Shown: piece by piece, positions 34,579 to 47,384 of the stretch
Position numbering within the stretch: position 1 is the stretch's first letter
Layout of the letters: each line of letters starts with the position of its first letter
Origin: Pseudomonas sp. 102515
GTDB lineage: Bacteria > Pseudomonadota > Gammaproteobacteria > Pseudomonadales > Pseudomonadaceae
Reading direction: 5' to 3'
Assembly: GCF_031085165.1 (NCBI RefSeq)
Contig: NZ_JAVHTY010000003.1
Span: 372,001-436,000 of the forward strand
DNA: 64,000 nt
The notes under the pieces: generated by a model
Seen by the model: only the letters and a program-made list of their open reading frames with translations
What the model was told of the DNA's origin: nothing
The model's database searches: none
Position numbers and translations under genes: made by a program

Positions 34579-36623
34579 GCCGCCTCCTCGCTCAGCCCGG
34601 AATGGCGGAGCAGGGCGTCGATGCTGGGTTCGCGGCCGCGGAAGTCGACGAACAGCACCATGGGCGCCTGGGAGCCGCCGCGGGCCAGGATGGCGTCACG
34701 GAAGGCCCGACCGGTTTCCGGGTTGAAGACGCCTTCTTCCTCGAACTTGGCGAAGGCGTCGGCGGACAGCACCTCGGCCCACTTGTAGCTGTAGTAACCC
34801 GCCGCATAACCGCCGGCGAAGATGTGCGCGAAGCTGTTGGGGAAGCGGTTGTAGGCGGGCGGCCGTACGACGGAAATCTCGTCGCGGATGCCTTCCAGCA
34901 CCTCGCGTACGCTGCGGCCGTCGCCGTGGCTGGCGTGCAGCTCGAAGTCGAACAGCGAGAATTCCAGCTGGCGCAGCATCATCAGGCCGGACTGGAAGTT
35001 CTTCGCCGCCAGCATCTTGTCCAGCAGCTCCTGGGGCAGCGGCTCGCCGGTCTCGTAATGACCGGAGATCAACGCCAGGCCCTCGGGCTCCCAGCACCAG
35101 TTCTCCATGAACTGGCTGGGCAGCTCCACCGCATCCCAAGCCACGCCGTTGATGCCGGAGACGCTGGCATGCTCGACGCGGGTCAGCAGGTGGTGCAGGC
35201 CGTGGCCGAATTCATGGAAGAGGGTGGTCACCTCGTCATGGGTGAGCAGCGCCGGCTGGCCGGGGCTGGCCGGGGTGAAGTTGCAGACCAGGTAGGCCAC
35301 CGGATCGATCAGCCGGCCCTGGGCATCGCGGCGCTTGTCGCGGGCACCGTCCATCCAGGCGCCACCGCGCTTGTTGGCGCGGGCATAGAGATCGAAGTAG
35401 AAGCGGCCGATGGAAGTGCCGTTCTCCTTGATCTCGAACAGGCGCACGTCCGGGTGCCACTTCTCGAAGTCGCGCAGCTCGGCGATCTCGATGCCATAGA
35501 GCTTCTGTACCGTGGCGAACAGGCCGGAGAGCACCTTGTCCACCGGAAACCAGGCGCGGACCTCTTCCTGAGACAGCGAATAGCGCTGCTGGCGCAGCTT
35601 TTCGGCGAAGTAGCCGGTGTCCCAGCTCTGCAGATCCTGCACGCCCTGTTCGGCGGCGAAGGCACGCAGTTCTTCCAGGTCGCGCTGGGCGAAGGGCTTG
35701 GAGCGCACCGCCAGGTCGCGCAGGAAGCCCAGCACCTGGTCGCTGCTCTCGGCCATCTTGGTGGCCAGCGACAGCTCGGCGTAGTTGGCGTAGCCCAGCA
35801 GGCGGGCCAGTTCCTGACGCAGGTCGAGCAACTCTTCCATCACCGGGCCGTTGTCGAACTGGCCGGCATTGGGGCCCTGTTCGGAGGCGCGGGTGGCGTA
35901 GGCGGCATAGACCTCTTCACGCAGGGCGCGATCATCGGCGTAGGTCATTACCGCGTAGTAGCTGGGGAATTCCAGGGTCACCAGCCAGCCGTCCAGCGCC
36001 TTGGCCTGGGCGGCGGCCTGCAGCTGGGCCTTGGCCGACTCGGGCAGGCCGGCCAGGGCGGCTTCGTCGGTGAGATGCTTGGTCCAGGCTTGCGTCGCGT
36101 CGAGCAACTGGTTGGAGAACTTGCTGCCCAGCTCGGACTTGCGCGCCTGGATGGCGGCATAGCGCTGCTGCTCGGCCGGCGGCAGGTCGATGCCGGACAG
36201 GCGGAAGTCGCGCAGCGCGTGTTCCAGGGTGGTCTTCTGACCGACGTCGAAGCCCTTGGCTTCCTCGCTCTCGGCCAAGCGGCTGTAGGCCTGGAAGAGG
36301 TCCTTGTTCTGGCCGATCTCGGTGGAATAGGCCGACAGCTTGGGCAGGCAGGCCTCGTAGGCGGCACGCAGCTCGGCGCTGTTGCATACGGCGTTGAGGT
36401 GACCGATGGGGCTCCAGGCCTGGCCCAACCGATCGTTCAGCTCATCCATCGCCAGCACCAGGCCAGCCCAGGTGGGGTGCTCCTTCTGGGTCTCCAGCAA
36501 CTTGGCCAGGGCGGCACGGTTCTCGGCCAGTACGGTGTCGATGGCCGGCTCGACGTGCTCGGGCTTGATGGCGGAAAAGGGCGGCAGGTCGTAGGACTGA
36601 AGCAGCGGATTGCTGGCGCTCAC
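34575..36623 (-). CDS. prlC: Oligopeptidase A (M3 zinc metallopeptidase)
   Basis: The 682-residue cytoplasmic peptidase degrades oligopeptides, including cleaved signal peptides. The zinc motif HEFGHGLHH contains the HExxH pattern as H-E-F-G-H, and the third ligand Glu follows in the next helix. The start is GTG at 36623 after CGAGGGGAACGCC, giving the family-standard length; the frame remains open for 21 codons upstream without support. It is co-transcribed and overlapped with yheV, and divergent from the carbonic anhydrase gene. Confidence 0.95.
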   Translation of the reverse strand: MSASNPLLQSYDLPPFSAIKPEHVEPAIDTVLAENRAALAKLLETQKEHPTWAGLVLAMDELNDRLGQAWSPIGHLNAVCNSAELRAAYEACLPKLSAYSTEIGQNKDLFQAYSRLAESEEAKGFDVGQKTTLEHALRDFRLSGIDLPPAEQQRYAAIQARKSELGSKFSNQLLDATQAWTKHLTDEAALAGLPESAKAQLQAAAQAKALDGWLVTLEFPSYYAVMTYADDRALREEVYAAYATRASEQGPNAGQFDNGPVMEELLDLRQELARLLGYANYAELSLATKMAESSDQVLGFLRDLAVRSKPFAQRDLEELRAFAAEQGVQDLQSWDTGYFAEKLRQQRYSLSQEEVRAWFPVDKVLSGLFATVQKLYGIEIAELRDFEKWHPDVRLFEIKENGTSIGRFYFDLYARANKRGGAWMDGARDKRRDAQGRLIDPVAYLVCNFTPASPGQPALLTHDEVTTLFHEFGHGLHHLLTRVEHASVSGINGVAWDAVELPSQFMENWCWEPEGLALISGHYETGEPLPQELLDKMLAAKNFQSGLMMLRQLEFSLFDFELHASHGDGRSVREVLEGIRDEISVVRPPAYNRFPNSFAHIFAGGYAAGYYSYKWAEVLSADAFAKFEEEGVFNPETGRAFRDAILARGGSQAPMVLFVDFRGREPSIDALLRHSGLSEEAA

Positions 36624-36715
36624 GGCGTTCCCCTCGGGGCGATGGCTTTGACAGTTATATATGGAGCCCATCCTAATAGGTCTCAAGACCCTTCCGACGA
36701 GAAAAGGTATCTATC

Positions 36716-37288
36716 GTGACCATAAGGACTTTCCAGGGTAAGACCCCACACCTGGGCGAACGCGCCTTCGTCGACGCCACCGCCGTGGTGATCGGGGAGG
36801 TCGAGCTCGGCGCAGACAGCTCGATATGGCCGCTGACGGTGATCCGCGGCGACATGCATCGTATCCGCATCGGCGCCCGCACCAGCATCCAAGACGGCAG
36901 CGTGCTGCACATCACCCACGCCGGCCCCTTCAATCCGGACGGCTATCCGTTGCTGATCGGCAGCGACGTCACCGTCGGCCACCAGGTGACGCTGCACGGC
37001 TGCACGATTGGCGACCGGGTGCTGGTGGGCATGGGCAGCATCGTCATGGACGGCGCGGTGGTGGAAGACGAGGTAGTGATCGGCGCCGGCAGCCTGGTCC
37101 CGCCGGGCAAGCGGCTGGAAGGCGGCCATCTCTACGTCGGCCGCCCGGTCAAGCAGATCCGCCCGCTGGAAGACAAGGAACGCGCCTTCTTCACCTACAG
37201 CGCCGGCAACTACGTGAAGCTCAAGGACCAGCACCTGGCCGAGGGGTATGGGGAGGAGGGGACACAAGCGGTGCGCGCCGGTACCTAA
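36716..37288 (+). CDS. Gamma-class carbonic anhydrase family protein (YrdA/PaaY-like)
   Basis: The 190-residue left-handed beta-helix protein shows hexapeptide repeats (VIGEVELGADSSIWPLTVIRGDMHRIRIGARTSIQ). Zinc-ligand histidines are in VLHITHAG, TVGHQVTLHGC and neighbouring turns, spaced as in gamma carbonic anhydrases. Some relatives are thioesterases, so activity is not proven. The start is GTG at 36716; no strong ribosome site is visible beyond GAAAAGG. A REP-like palindrome follows directly. Confidence 0.88.
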   Translation: MTIRTFQGKTPHLGERAFVDATAVVIGEVELGADSSIWPLTVIRGDMHRIRIGARTSIQDGSVLHITHAGPFNPDGYPLLIGSDVTVGHQVTLHGCTIGDRVLVGMGSIVMDGAVVEDEVVIGAGSLVPPGKRLEGGHLYVGRPVKQIRPLEDKERAFFTYSAGNYVKLKDQHLAEGYGEEGTQAVRAGT

Positions 37289-37291
37289 TCC

Positions 37292-37374
37292 CGTTGGGCT
37301 TCGGCGATGGAGTCGCCTCGACCCAACCTACGACAGCGCTCCCGTAGGTCGGGTTGAGCGCAGCGAAGCCCAAC
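37292..37374. repeat. Paired REP-like palindromes (BIME-like)
   Basis: CGTTGGGCTTCG (37292-37303) matches the inverse of CGAAGCCCAAC (37364-37374), and CCCAACCTACG (37322-37332) matches the inverse of CGTAGGTCGGGTTG (37343-37356). The two REP units therefore nest as an inverted pair between the convergent carbonic anhydrase and aroE genes. The words are shared with the element at 12695-12785. Confidence 0.75.
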
Positions 37375-37386
37375 AGCGTCGCGGTA

Positions 37387-38202
37387 CTAACCCAGCTGCC
37401 GCCGCAACTCCACCAGCACCGGGGCGCTTTCGGGACGCACGCCGCGCCAGAGTTCGAAGGCCTCGGCAGCCTGTTCCACCAACATGCCCAGGCCGTCCAG
37501 GGTGTGGAAGGCACCCTCGTCCAGGGCCCAGCGGTTGAAGGGGGTAAGGTCCTTGCCGTACATCATGTCGTAGGTCACCGTCTGCGGGCCGATGACCGCC
37601 TCCGACAGGGGTGGACGACCGCCTCCGAGACTGGCCGAGGTGCCATTGATGATGACATCGAAGGGCTCTCTCAGGGTGGAGAAGGCCGCCACCTCGATGG
37701 TTCCCAGCTCGGCGAATTCCCGCGCCAGTTGCACCGCCTTGAGTTCGGTGCGATTGGCCAGTACCAGTTGCCCGGGATTGCAGGCCAGCAGTGGCTCCAG
37801 CACGCCGCGTACGGCGCCGCCGGCGCCCAGCACCAGGACGCGCTGGCCGGCCAGCTGCAGACCGGCGTTGACCGTGAGATCCCGGACCAGCCCGGCGCCG
37901 TCGGTGTTGTCGCCCAGCAGGCGACCATCGGGCTGGCGCTTGAGCGTGTTCACCGCCCCGGCCCGCCGCGCGCGCGGGGTGAGTTCAGCGCACAGCTGAT
38001 AGGCCTCTTCCTTGAAGGGCACCGTGACATTGGCGCCCAGGCCGCTCTGGAAGAAGCTGCGGGCGCTTTCGCTGAAGCCGTCCAGCGGCGCCAGCAGCGG
38101 CCCGTAGTGCAGGCGCTGCCCGGTCTGGTCGGCGAACAGGCTGTGGATCAGCGGCGACTTGCTGTGGGCGATGGGATTGCCGAAGACGGCGTAGCGATCC
38201 AT
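37387..38202 (-). CDS. aroE: Shikimate dehydrogenase
   Basis: The 271-residue enzyme reduces 3-dehydroshikimate to shikimate with NADPH in aromatic amino-acid synthesis. The shikimate site is seen in [12 protein letters not shown], the catalytic lysine in [10 protein letters not shown], and the catalytic Asp in GDNTDGAG. The NADPH loop is [10 protein letters not shown] and NRT follows. It ends five bases before hemF begins reading into it: hemF stops... on the same strand upstream, so hemF-aroE form an operon in the order hemF then aroE. Confidence 0.95.
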   Translation of the reverse strand: MDRYAVFGNPIAHSKSPLIHSLFADQTGQRLHYGPLLAPLDGFSESARSFFQSGLGANVTVPFKEEAYQLCAELTPRARRAGAVNTLKRQPDGRLLGDNTDGAGLVRDLTVNAGLQLAGQRVLVLGAGGAVRGVLEPLLACNPGQLVLANRTELKAVQLAREFAELGTIEVAAFSTLREPFDVIINGTSASLGGGRPPLSEAVIGPQTVTYDMMYGKDLTPFNRWALDEGAFHTLDGLGMLVEQAAEAFELWRGVRPESAPVLVELRRQLG

Positions 38203-38207
38203 GAGCT

Positions 38208-40258
<2,051 letters not shown>

Positions 40259-40416
40259 GGCGACGCGCCCGCGTGCCTGGCCGGGGAAATCGTGACGGCC
40301 ATTAAGTTTCCCGCAGCCAGGCGGCACGACGGGGGTAAACGCCGGTCTATCTCGGACAGTCAGGTCGTCACGACCTCGACGTTCTTTCAAGAATCGGCCG
40401 GATCGCTGCCCTCGTC

Positions 40417-43400
40417 ATGCCTATCTCCAGCCCCCTCGCCAGCCTGCTCGACACCGCCACGGACACGGCGCTGATCACCCTGACCGCCGACGGGCGGATC
40501 GGGCAGTGGTGCCCGGCCGTCGCCCGGCTGCTGGGCTGGACGGCGCAGGACTGGCTCGGTGAATCCATCGTCGGCCTGCTGCTCCCGGAGCCACCGGCCG
40601 ACGGCTGGCTGACCGCCCTCGAACGCTGCCAGACCCAGGGCCTGCGCCACCGCGATGGCCATCTGGTACGCCTTGACCTGCATCTGGTGCCGCTGCGCCG
40701 GGCCGAGGTCGCGGTGGGCTGGTTGCTGCATGTCTGGCAGGCCCCGGCGAGCCGTGCCCGTTTCGCCGCCCGGCGCAGCGCCGAGCGGGATCTACCGCAA
40801 CGCCTGCAGGCGCTCGGCGAATGGTCAAGGCGCCTCAGCGGCACCACGGATCTGGCCACCTTGCGGCTGTGCGCCACCCAGGCCCTGCGTGACGTGGCCG
40901 ACGACCCCCAGGCGCGGCTGCTGTCCGTGGCCGAGGCGGGCAATCCGCCGGCGGGTCAGTTGCTGATCCCGTTCGGCCCTGCCGCCCAGCCCCTGGGGTA
41001 TCTGCAACTGGGCCGCGCCGTCGAGGCGGACACCCGGCTGTTGCTGGATCAGCTGGGCCTGCTGCTGGGCGCCCTGCTGGTACGGCAACAGACCCAGGAC
41101 CAGGCCCGACAACTGGAGCGGCGGCTGTCGCTGGAACAGGGACTGCTGGCCAGCGTGCTGCAGCAAGCGCCGCTGGGCATCTCCATCACCGAGGCTGGCA
41201 GCGAAGAAGCGGTGATGCTCAACGACCGCGTCGATATCCTGCTGGGCAGACGCCCGGCCGGCGAAACGCTGGACGAACGCTATGGCACCATCGGCGCCTT
41301 GCACGCCAATGGCCAGCCCTATGCGGTAGACGACTACCCCACGGTACGGGTACTGCGCAGCGGCCAGGCGGTGGCGCCCGAATTGATGCGCTATCGGCGG
41401 CCCGACGGCAGCATCCGGCTGCTGGAGGTCTCCAGCGCGCCGGTCCGCTCGGCCACCGGCGAGGTGATCGCCTCGGTCACCCTGTTCGACGACGTCCAGC
41501 AGCGCGTCGATGCGGAAACCGCCCTGCGCGAGCACAGTGCGCGGCTAGCCAGCCTGATCAACCAGGCGACGGTCGGCATCTGCCAGACCGATGCCCGCGG
41601 ACGCATCCTGCTCGCCAATCGTCGCTATTGCGAAATGCTCGATCGCAACGAAGTCGGGGTGCTGGAACAGACCCTGCAGGCCCAGACCCATCCCGAGGAC
41701 CGGGCCATCCTGGAGCGTCATCTCGACACCCTGCGCGAGCGGGGCGACAGCTTCAAGCTGGACCAGCGCTTCCTGCGTCCGGATGGCTCGGTGGTCTGGG
41801 TCAGCCTGCACGGCTCGCCGCTGCAGTCGGAAGTCGGCCAGGAGTTGTCGGTGAGCCTGGTGGTGGTGGATCTCACCCAGCGCAAGCAGGCCGAAGCCGC
41901 GCTGCACCTGTCCAACCAGCGCTTCCGCAATGCCGTGGAGGCGGTGCAGGGGGTGGTCTGGACCAGCAATGCCCAAGGCCATTTGCTCGGCGAACAACTC
42001 GCCTGGAGCACCCTGACCGGGCAGAGCTATGCCCAGTATCAGCAGGACGGCTGGGCCGATGCCCTGCATCCCGAGGATGCCCCCCGCACCCTGCGCCGCT
42101 GGCGCCTGGCGGTACAGCAACAGGTGGATTTCCATGACGAACATCGTCTGCGCTGTCGCGACGGCCAGTGGCGCACCTTCAGCGTGCGCGCCCTGCCGGT
42201 GCGGGAGAATGGCGTGGTCTGCGAATGGGTGGGCGTGCACACCGACGTCAGCGAGATCCGCATGGCCGAGCATCGCCTGCGCCGGCTGGCCGAACTGCTG
42301 GAACAGCGCGTCCACGAACGCACCGTCGAGCGTGACCGCATGTGGCGGGTGGCCGACGACCTGCTCGGCGTCATCCAGGGGCAACGCTGGCTCAGCCGCA
42401 ATCCCGCCTGGGGCCGCACCCTGGGCTGGGACGACGAGGCATTGCGTCATCAACCGCCGACCTCGCTGGAGCACCCGGACGATCCGCCGGTGTTTCCGCG
42501 CCTGGCCGCCCTGCGCCACGGCGAGGTGCTCAGCGATCTGCCCGGGCGCCTGCGCACGCGCGACGGCCACTGGCGCCACATGATGTGGAAGGCCACCGCC
42601 GATCACGACGGGCGCATCTATGTCTTCGGTCGCGACGTCACCGTCGAACACGACGCCGCCCTGGCGCTGCAGAACGCCGAGGCCGCGCTGCGCCAGGCGC
42701 AGAAGATGGAAGCCATCGGGCATCTCACCGGCGGCATCGCCCATGACTTCAACAACCTGCTCACCGGCATCAGCGGTTCCCTGGAATTGCTGCGCCGACG
42801 CCTGGACCAGGGTCGCCACGACAACCTGCAGCGCTACCTGGACACCGCCGAGCAATCCGCCACCCGCGCCGCCGCCCTGACCCATCGCCTGCTGGCCTTC
42901 GCGCGCCGGCAGACGCTGGATCCGCGGCCGGTAAACGTGAATGACCTGATCCTGTCCCTGGAAGAACTCTTCCAGCGCACCCTGGGCGAACGCATCAGCC
43001 TGCGCAGCAGCCTCGCGCTGCAGTTGCCACCGGCGCGCACCGACACCAACCAACTGGAGAACGCCCTGCTGAATCTGGTGATCAACGCCCGCGACGCCAT
43101 GCCCGAAGGGGGTCGCCTGACCCTGGAAACCGCCCTTGATCACCTCACCGACCTGGCCGCCGAACATGACCTGCCGCCGGGTGACTACGTGCGCCTGACC
43201 ATCGCCGACACCGGCAGTGGCATGCCGGCCGAGGTGGTGGATCGTGCCTTCGATCCCTTCTTCACCACCAAGCCCATTGGCCAGGGCACCGGTCTGGGCC
43301 TGTCGATGCTCTATGGCTTCATCAAGCAGTCGGGTGGCCATGTGACCCTGGAGAGCGAATTGGGCAGCGGCACCCGGGTCAGCCTCTGGCTGCCCTGTGC

Positions 43401-43800
43401 GCAGCCCGAGCGGCCGGCGGTGAGCGACACGCCCCAGGCGGCCATCGCCCAGAGTCGGGGCGAACGCCTGTTGCTGGTGGAGGACGATGTTTCGGTGCGG
43501 CTGCTGCTACGCGAGATGCTCACCGAGCTGGGCTACCGCGTGCGCACCGCCGCCAGTGCCTCGGCGGCGCTCACCCTGGCCGACGGCGATCTGCCCTGTG
43601 ACCTGCTGATCACCGATCTCGGCCTGCCGGATCTCGACGGCGCCGAACTGGCGGAGCGCCTGCGTGAACGCTGGCCGGAGCTGCCGGTGCTATTCGTCAG
43701 CGGTCACGCCAAGCGGCCGACCCCGAACGGCGAGCTCTCGCTAGCCAAGCCGTTCCAGATCGATGCGCTGGCGCGGTTACTGCGCCAACTGCTCGATTGA
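40417..43800 (+). CDS. Large soluble hybrid histidine kinase with several PAS domains
   Basis: The 1127-residue protein has about five PAS/PAC modules: one at ~5-110, one near 245-360, and then blocks starting at about 370, 500 and 640. HisKA follows ([22 protein letters not shown], His774 region), then HATPase ([36 protein letters not shown]) and a C-terminal receiver ([11 protein letters not shown], acceptor Asp in [12 protein letters not shown]). There is no membrane segment, so it is a cytoplasmic sensor. The PAS ligands are unknown. It stands between qor and tsaC and has no adjacent response regulator. Confidence 0.9.
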   Translation: MPISSPLASLLDTATDTALITLTADGRIGQWCPAVARLLGWTAQDWLGESIVGLLLPEPPADGWLTALERCQTQGLRHRDGHLVRLDLHLVPLRRAEVAVGWLLHVWQAPASRARFAARRSAERDLPQRLQALGEWSRRLSGTTDLATLRLCATQALRDVADDPQARLLSVAEAGNPPAGQLLIPFGPAAQPLGYLQLGRAVEADTRLLLDQLGLLLGALLVRQQTQDQARQLERRLSLEQGLLASVLQQAPLGISITEAGSEEAVMLNDRVDILLGRRPAGETLDERYGTIGALHANGQPYAVDDYPTVRVLRSGQAVAPELMRYRRPDGSIRLLEVSSAPVRSATGEVIASVTLFDDVQQRVDAETALREHSARLASLINQATVGICQTDARGRILLANRRYCEMLDRNEVGVLEQTLQAQTHPEDRAILERHLDTLRERGDSFKLDQRFLRPDGSVVWVSLHGSPLQSEVGQELSVSLVVVDLTQRKQAEAALHLSNQRFRNAVEAVQGVVWTSNAQGHLLGEQLAWSTLTGQSYAQYQQDGWADALHPEDAPRTLRRWRLAVQQQVDFHDEHRLRCRDGQWRTFSVRALPVRENGVVCEWVGVHTDVSEIRMAEHRLRRLAELLEQRVHERTVERDRMWRVADDLLGVIQGQRWLSRNPAWGRTLGWDDEALRHQPPTSLEHPDDPPVFPRLAALRHGEVLSDLPGRLRTRDGHWRHMMWKATADHDGRIYVFGRDVTVEHDAALALQNAEAALRQAQKMEAIGHLTGGIAHDFNNLLTGISGSLELLRRRLDQGRHDNLQRYLDTAEQSATRAAALTHRLLAFARRQTLDPRPVNVNDLILSLEELFQRTLGERISLRSSLALQLPPARTDTNQLENALLNLVINARDAMPEGGRLTLETALDHLTDLAAEHDLPPGDYVRLTIADTGSGMPAEVVDRAFDPFFTTKPIGQGTGLGLSMLYGFIKQSGGHVTLESELGSGTRVSLWLPCAQPERPAVSDTPQAAIAQSRGERLLLVEDDVSVRLLLREMLTELGYRVRTAASASAALTLADGDLPCDLLITDLGLPDLDGAELAERLRERWPELPVLFVSGHAKRPTPNGELSLAKPFQIDALARLLRQLLD

Positions 43801-43801
43801 C

Positions 43802-44356
43802 CTAGGGCCGGAAGACCTTGCCGGTCACCAGGTCGCGAATCACGCTGGGATTCTTGCGCCCACCCAGTTCGCCCATGAGGATGCCGTCCAGGTTATCGGG
43901 AAAGTACTGCTGGACCCGTAGCCGGGTACGCGCGGCCGGGCGACCGGCGGGATTGGCCGAGGTGGAGATCAGCGGACCGGTCAGGGCGCAGAGTTCGCCC
44001 ACCAGCGGATGCTCGGAGACCCGCAACGCCACGGTGGCGTGGGCGCCGGTCACCCAGCCGGGCAGGCGATTGTGGTGCGGCACCAGCCAGGTGTTGGGGC
44101 CCGGCCAGGTGCTGGCCAGCTTGGCCAGGGAGGCCTCCGGCAGATCGTGGAGCAGGAAGTCGAACTGGCGGATGTTGTCGGCCACCAGGATCAGACCCTT
44201 TTCCAGGGGCCGCCGCTTGAGCATCAGCAGGCGATAGACCGCGGCCTGATCCCAGGGATCGCAGCCCAGGCCCCAGACGGCCTCGGTAGGGTAGGCCAGC
44301 ACGCCACCCTCCCGCACGATTCGCGCCGCCTGCCGCACTCGCCAGCTGTTGTGCAT
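43802..44356 (-). CDS. tsaC: L-threonylcarbamoyladenylate synthase
   Basis: The 184-residue YrdC-fold enzyme makes threonylcarbamoyl-AMP from threonine, bicarbonate and ATP for the t6A37 tRNA modification. Family segments are [18 protein letters not shown], the positively charged [17 protein letters not shown] and the [14 protein letters not shown] loop. At 184 residues it is the short TsaC form without the Sua5 extension. It follows dprA on the same strand with a 64-base spacer. Confidence 0.94.
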   Translation of the reverse strand: MHNSWRVRQAARIVREGGVLAYPTEAVWGLGCDPWDQAAVYRLLMLKRRPLEKGLILVADNIRQFDFLLHDLPEASLAKLASTWPGPNTWLVPHHNRLPGWVTGAHATVALRVSEHPLVGELCALTGPLISTSANPAGRPAARTRLRVQQYFPDNLDGILMGELGGRKNPSVIRDLVTGKVFRP

Positions 44357-44420
44357 CGCCTTGCCTCCGCCAAATCCCTGAAGTCTACCCGAGCGCGCTG
44401 CCGATGCCAGTCATCCGCCG

Positions 44421-45506
44421 TCAGCCGAGACGCGTCCAGCTGCCCTGCTGCACCACTACCCGGCCCTCCAGCTCCAGCTCGGTCAGCTGGACCAGCACCT
44501 CCGGCAGCGACAGGCCGCAGAGCCGCGCCAGCTCTTCGCTGTTGAGCGATCCGGCGGTGAGGTGGCGCAGCAGGGGATGATCCTCGACCGCAGCGGGTGT
44601 GGCGGCCGGGGCCAGGCTACGCCAGCCCTGCAGGGCTTCGAGGATGTGTTCCACGCTCTCCACCAACTGCGCGCCCTCGCGGATCAGCTGATGACAGCCG
44701 CGGGCCCCGGGATGATGGATGGAGCCGGGCAGGGCGAATACCTCGCGGCCCTGCTCGGCGGCCAGTCGCGCGGTGATCAGCGAACCGCTGGAGGGACTGG
44801 CTTCCACCACCAGGGTACCCAGGCTGAGACCGCTGATGATCCGGTTGCGCCGCGGAAAGTTGGCGGCCTGGGGCGTGCAGTCCAGCGGTAATTCCGAGAC
44901 CAGTGCGCCACCCTCGGCCAGCAGGCGCCGGGCGAGACCCAGATGCCGACGCGGATAGAGCTGCCGCAGGCCGGTACCCAGCACGGCAACCGTGCCGCCG
45001 CCGGCATCCAGGGCACCCTGATGCGCCGCGCCATCGATGCCCAGCGCCAGGCCACTGGTGATGCAGAAGCCGGCCGCGGCCAGGCTGTGGGCGAAACGCC
45101 GGGCATTGTCCAGTCCCTGGGCACTGGCCTGGCGACTGCCGACCAGGGCCAGTTGCGGTCGTTCGAGCAACTCGACCCGTCCTTCGACGAACAGCAGCGG
45201 GGGTGGATCGGCGATCTCGGCCAGCAGCGCCGGATAGCGGTCGTCACCCAGGCAAAGCAGGTGGCGCGCGGGTCCTTCCAGCCAGGCCAGGGCCTGGTCG
45301 ACCCGTTCGCGGGTGGCCGGGCTGCGGCGGGCGTCCGCGGCCACCGCCGGTAGGCGCAGGGCGCACCAGGCCGAGGCGGGGGCACTGAGGGCAGCGGCCG
45401 CACTGCCAAAGGCATCCAGCAACAGGCGCTGGCGCACGGCACCGAGCTCCGGCAGGGCGTGCAGGCGAAGCCGAGCGTCCAGCTCGGCAGGAGAAAGGCT
45501 GGCCAT
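44421..45506 (-). CDS. dprA: DNA processing protein DprA
   Basis: The 361-residue protein binds incoming single-stranded DNA and loads RecA during transformation. The Rossmann core has LALVGSRQAS, TSGLALGIDGAAHQGAL and AVLGTGLRQLYPRRHLGLARRL. A helical domain precedes the core, and a C-terminal winged helix follows (LNSEELARLCGLSLPEVLVQLTELELEGRV). It lies between the LysM gene and tsaC on the same strand, a conserved order. Confidence 0.94.
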   Translation of the reverse strand: MASLSPAELDARLRLHALPELGAVRQRLLLDAFGSAAAALSAPASAWCALRLPAVAADARRSPATRERVDQALAWLEGPARHLLCLGDDRYPALLAEIADPPPLLFVEGRVELLERPQLALVGSRQASAQGLDNARRFAHSLAAAGFCITSGLALGIDGAAHQGALDAGGGTVAVLGTGLRQLYPRRHLGLARRLLAEGGALVSELPLDCTPQAANFPRRNRIISGLSLGTLVVEASPSSGSLITARLAAEQGREVFALPGSIHHPGARGCHQLIREGAQLVESVEHILEALQGWRSLAPAATPAAVEDHPLLRHLTAGSLNSEELARLCGLSLPEVLVQLTELELEGRVVVQQGSWTRLG

Positions 45507-45556
45507 GGTGTCATCCTTGAGGGGTGGCCGGTCGCCGTCCTGGCGACCCGCAGGGG

Positions 45557-46588
45557 TTAGGGGTTGCGCACCTTGTCCATGATCGCCAGCTGGCGGGTGG
45601 CGGTCAGGATCAGGCCGTAGCTGATCTTGTCGTAGGTGCGAAAGACCATCAGCAGTCCGGCGCGCTCGTCGGGGATCTTCACCAGCTCGCCGGTGATGCG
45701 ATCGCGCACCGTCTCGCCGGTCTTGTTGACCGCCAGCACATTGCCCTCGGCCAGACCGTCACGGGCGCCCTTGTTGAGGGTGACCACATCGAACTGGCCG
45801 ACCTGGGTGACGCCACGGGGCACATCGAGGATCAGGCCGTTGATGTCGCGGGCCGGGGCGCTGGGCATGAAGGTGGAGTTCACCAGCCGCTCCTCGGTGG
45901 GAAACAGCCGGTCGCCCAGGCGCACCTCCTGGGTGGTACGCGTCAGGCGCAGGGTGGCGATGTCGCCCTCCTGGGTGACCAGATCGGCGCTGCCGATGAA
46001 GTCGCCATTGATGCCGAGGAAGGCACCGGTCTTGGGATCGACATAGGTCCTGCCCTGGCGATAGATGCCATAGGCCGAGACGCCCGGCTGCAGCTTGCCG
46101 CGCACATAGATGCGATCGCCGGCGCCGCTCACCACCCGCTCGGCGTTGCCGGCCACCACATAGGGCGCCGCCTGGAACTGTTCGGCCGAATCGATGGCGC
46201 GATTCTGCAAGAGGAAGCTGTTGACCGCTTCCAGCGGAATGGCCGGGATGGCTTCGGCGATGGGCGTGCTGCGCACCGTGGGCGACAGCTTGACCGTGCC
46301 GCGCGAGGCGCCGCGGTTGAGCTGCAGGCGCGGCTGGCCGTCGACATAGCTCAGCACCAGGGTGTCGCCGGGATAGATGAGATGGGGATTCTTGATCTGC
46401 GGATTGGCCTGCCAGATCTCCGGCCATTCCCAGGGTTTGCTGAGGAATCTGGCGGAGATGTCCCAGAGGGTATCGCCGCGAACCACGGTGTAGCTTTCCG
46501 GGTGATCCTGACGCAGGGTAACCGCTGCGTACGCCGACTGCAGGGCGCCCCCTGCAACCAGCAGCAGGGCGAACAAAGATTTCCTCAT
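45557..46588 (-). CDS. LysM-domain exported protein
   Basis: The 343-residue protein has a signal peptide (MRKSLFALLLVAGGALQSAYA) and one LysM domain directly after it (SYTVVRGDTLWDISARFLSKPWEWPEIWQANPQIKNPHLIYPGDTLVL), which binds peptidoglycan. The remaining ~240 residues form a beta-rich region of unknown role conserved in this family (PA0020-like by position). The ATG at 46588 follows AAAGGGATTCGACGC; further open codons upstream overlap the promoter and are rejected. It is divergent from def across 231 bases. Confidence 0.9.
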   Translation of the reverse strand: MRKSLFALLLVAGGALQSAYAAVTLRQDHPESYTVVRGDTLWDISARFLSKPWEWPEIWQANPQIKNPHLIYPGDTLVLSYVDGQPRLQLNRGASRGTVKLSPTVRSTPIAEAIPAIPLEAVNSFLLQNRAIDSAEQFQAAPYVVAGNAERVVSGAGDRIYVRGKLQPGVSAYGIYRQGRTYVDPKTGAFLGINGDFIGSADLVTQEGDIATLRLTRTTQEVRLGDRLFPTEERLVNSTFMPSAPARDINGLILDVPRGVTQVGQFDVVTLNKGARDGLAEGNVLAVNKTGETVRDRITGELVKIPDERAGLLMVFRTYDKISYGLILTATRQLAIMDKVRNP

Positions 46589-46819
46589 GCGTCGAATCCC
46601 TTTACACTCTTGGCCTTGAAGAACCGTCTTCACGCAAACGTCGGGGAATCGCCCCAGTCGTGCCCTGATCGCCATCTCTGTCGGCACCGGGCAGCGCAGG
46701 CGCCCGTCCCCGTCGACCGACGTCATCCACCACTCGGGACCAGCCCGAGCCGGGTGGAAACAACGCTGCGGCATCTTAGCAGCGCCCCTTGACTGTATTC
46801 CACAAGTGCCCTCAACGCC

Positions 46820-47326
46820 ATGGCGATCCTAGACATCCTCGAATTCCCCGATCCCCGCCTGCGTACCGTCGCCAAGCCCATCGACACGGTGGACGACACC
46901 CTGCGCCAGACCATCGACGACATGTTCGAGACCATGTACGAAGCGCCCGGCATCGGTCTGGCCGCCACCCAGGTCAACGTTCATCGCCGCCTGGTGGTGA
47001 TCGACGTCAGCGAAGACAAGAGCGAACCCCTGGTCTTCATCAATCCCGAGGCCGAGCCGCTCACCCAGGAACTGGGTGAGTACCAGGAAGGCTGCCTGTC
47101 GATCCCCGGTTTCTACGAAAAGGTCTGCCGCCCCGAGCGTGTCCGGGTCAAAGCCCTGGATCGCGACGGCAAGCCCTTCGAGCTGGAATGCGACGGCCTG
47201 CTGGCGGTGTGCATCCAGCACGAGATCGATCACCTCGACGGTAAGCTGTTCGTCGACTACCTGTCGCCGCTCAAGCGCGATCGCATCAAGAAGAAGCTCG
47301 AAAAGCAGCAGCGCCACAAGGCCTGA
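46820..47326 (+). CDS. def: Peptide deformylase
   Basis: The 168-residue metalloenzyme removes the N-formyl group from nascent proteins. All three motifs are present: GIGLAATQ (motif 1), EGCLS (motif 2, metal Cys) and QHEIDHL (motif 3, HExxH ligands and catalytic Glu). The tail [17 protein letters not shown] is basic. It is followed by fmt, the enzyme pair that formylates and deformylates initiator methionine, with a hairpin in the 58-base spacer. Confidence 0.97.
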   Translation: MAILDILEFPDPRLRTVAKPIDTVDDTLRQTIDDMFETMYEAPGIGLAATQVNVHRRLVVIDVSEDKSEPLVFINPEAEPLTQELGEYQEGCLSIPGFYEKVCRPERVRVKALDRDGKPFELECDGLLAVCIQHEIDHLDGKLFVDYLSPLKRDRIKKKLEKQQRHKA

Positions 47327-47333
47327 TCGCCCT

Positions 47334-47359
47334 GGCGGACGGCGTCTTCGGCGTCCGCC
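47334..47359 (+). other. Hairpin in the def-fmt spacer
   Basis: GGCGGACG (47334-47341) and CGTCCGCC (47352-47359) form a perfect eight-base stem. No T-tract follows, so it is more likely an attenuating or mRNA-processing structure within the def-fmt operon than a full terminator. Confidence 0.45.
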
Positions 47360-47384
47360 GCTCGCCCTTTCCGCCAGGTCCGCC

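Noticed and set aside
34602-36719. Open reading frame of 705 codons opposite prlC
   Set aside because: It is antisense to prlC, whose zinc motif and length are certain.
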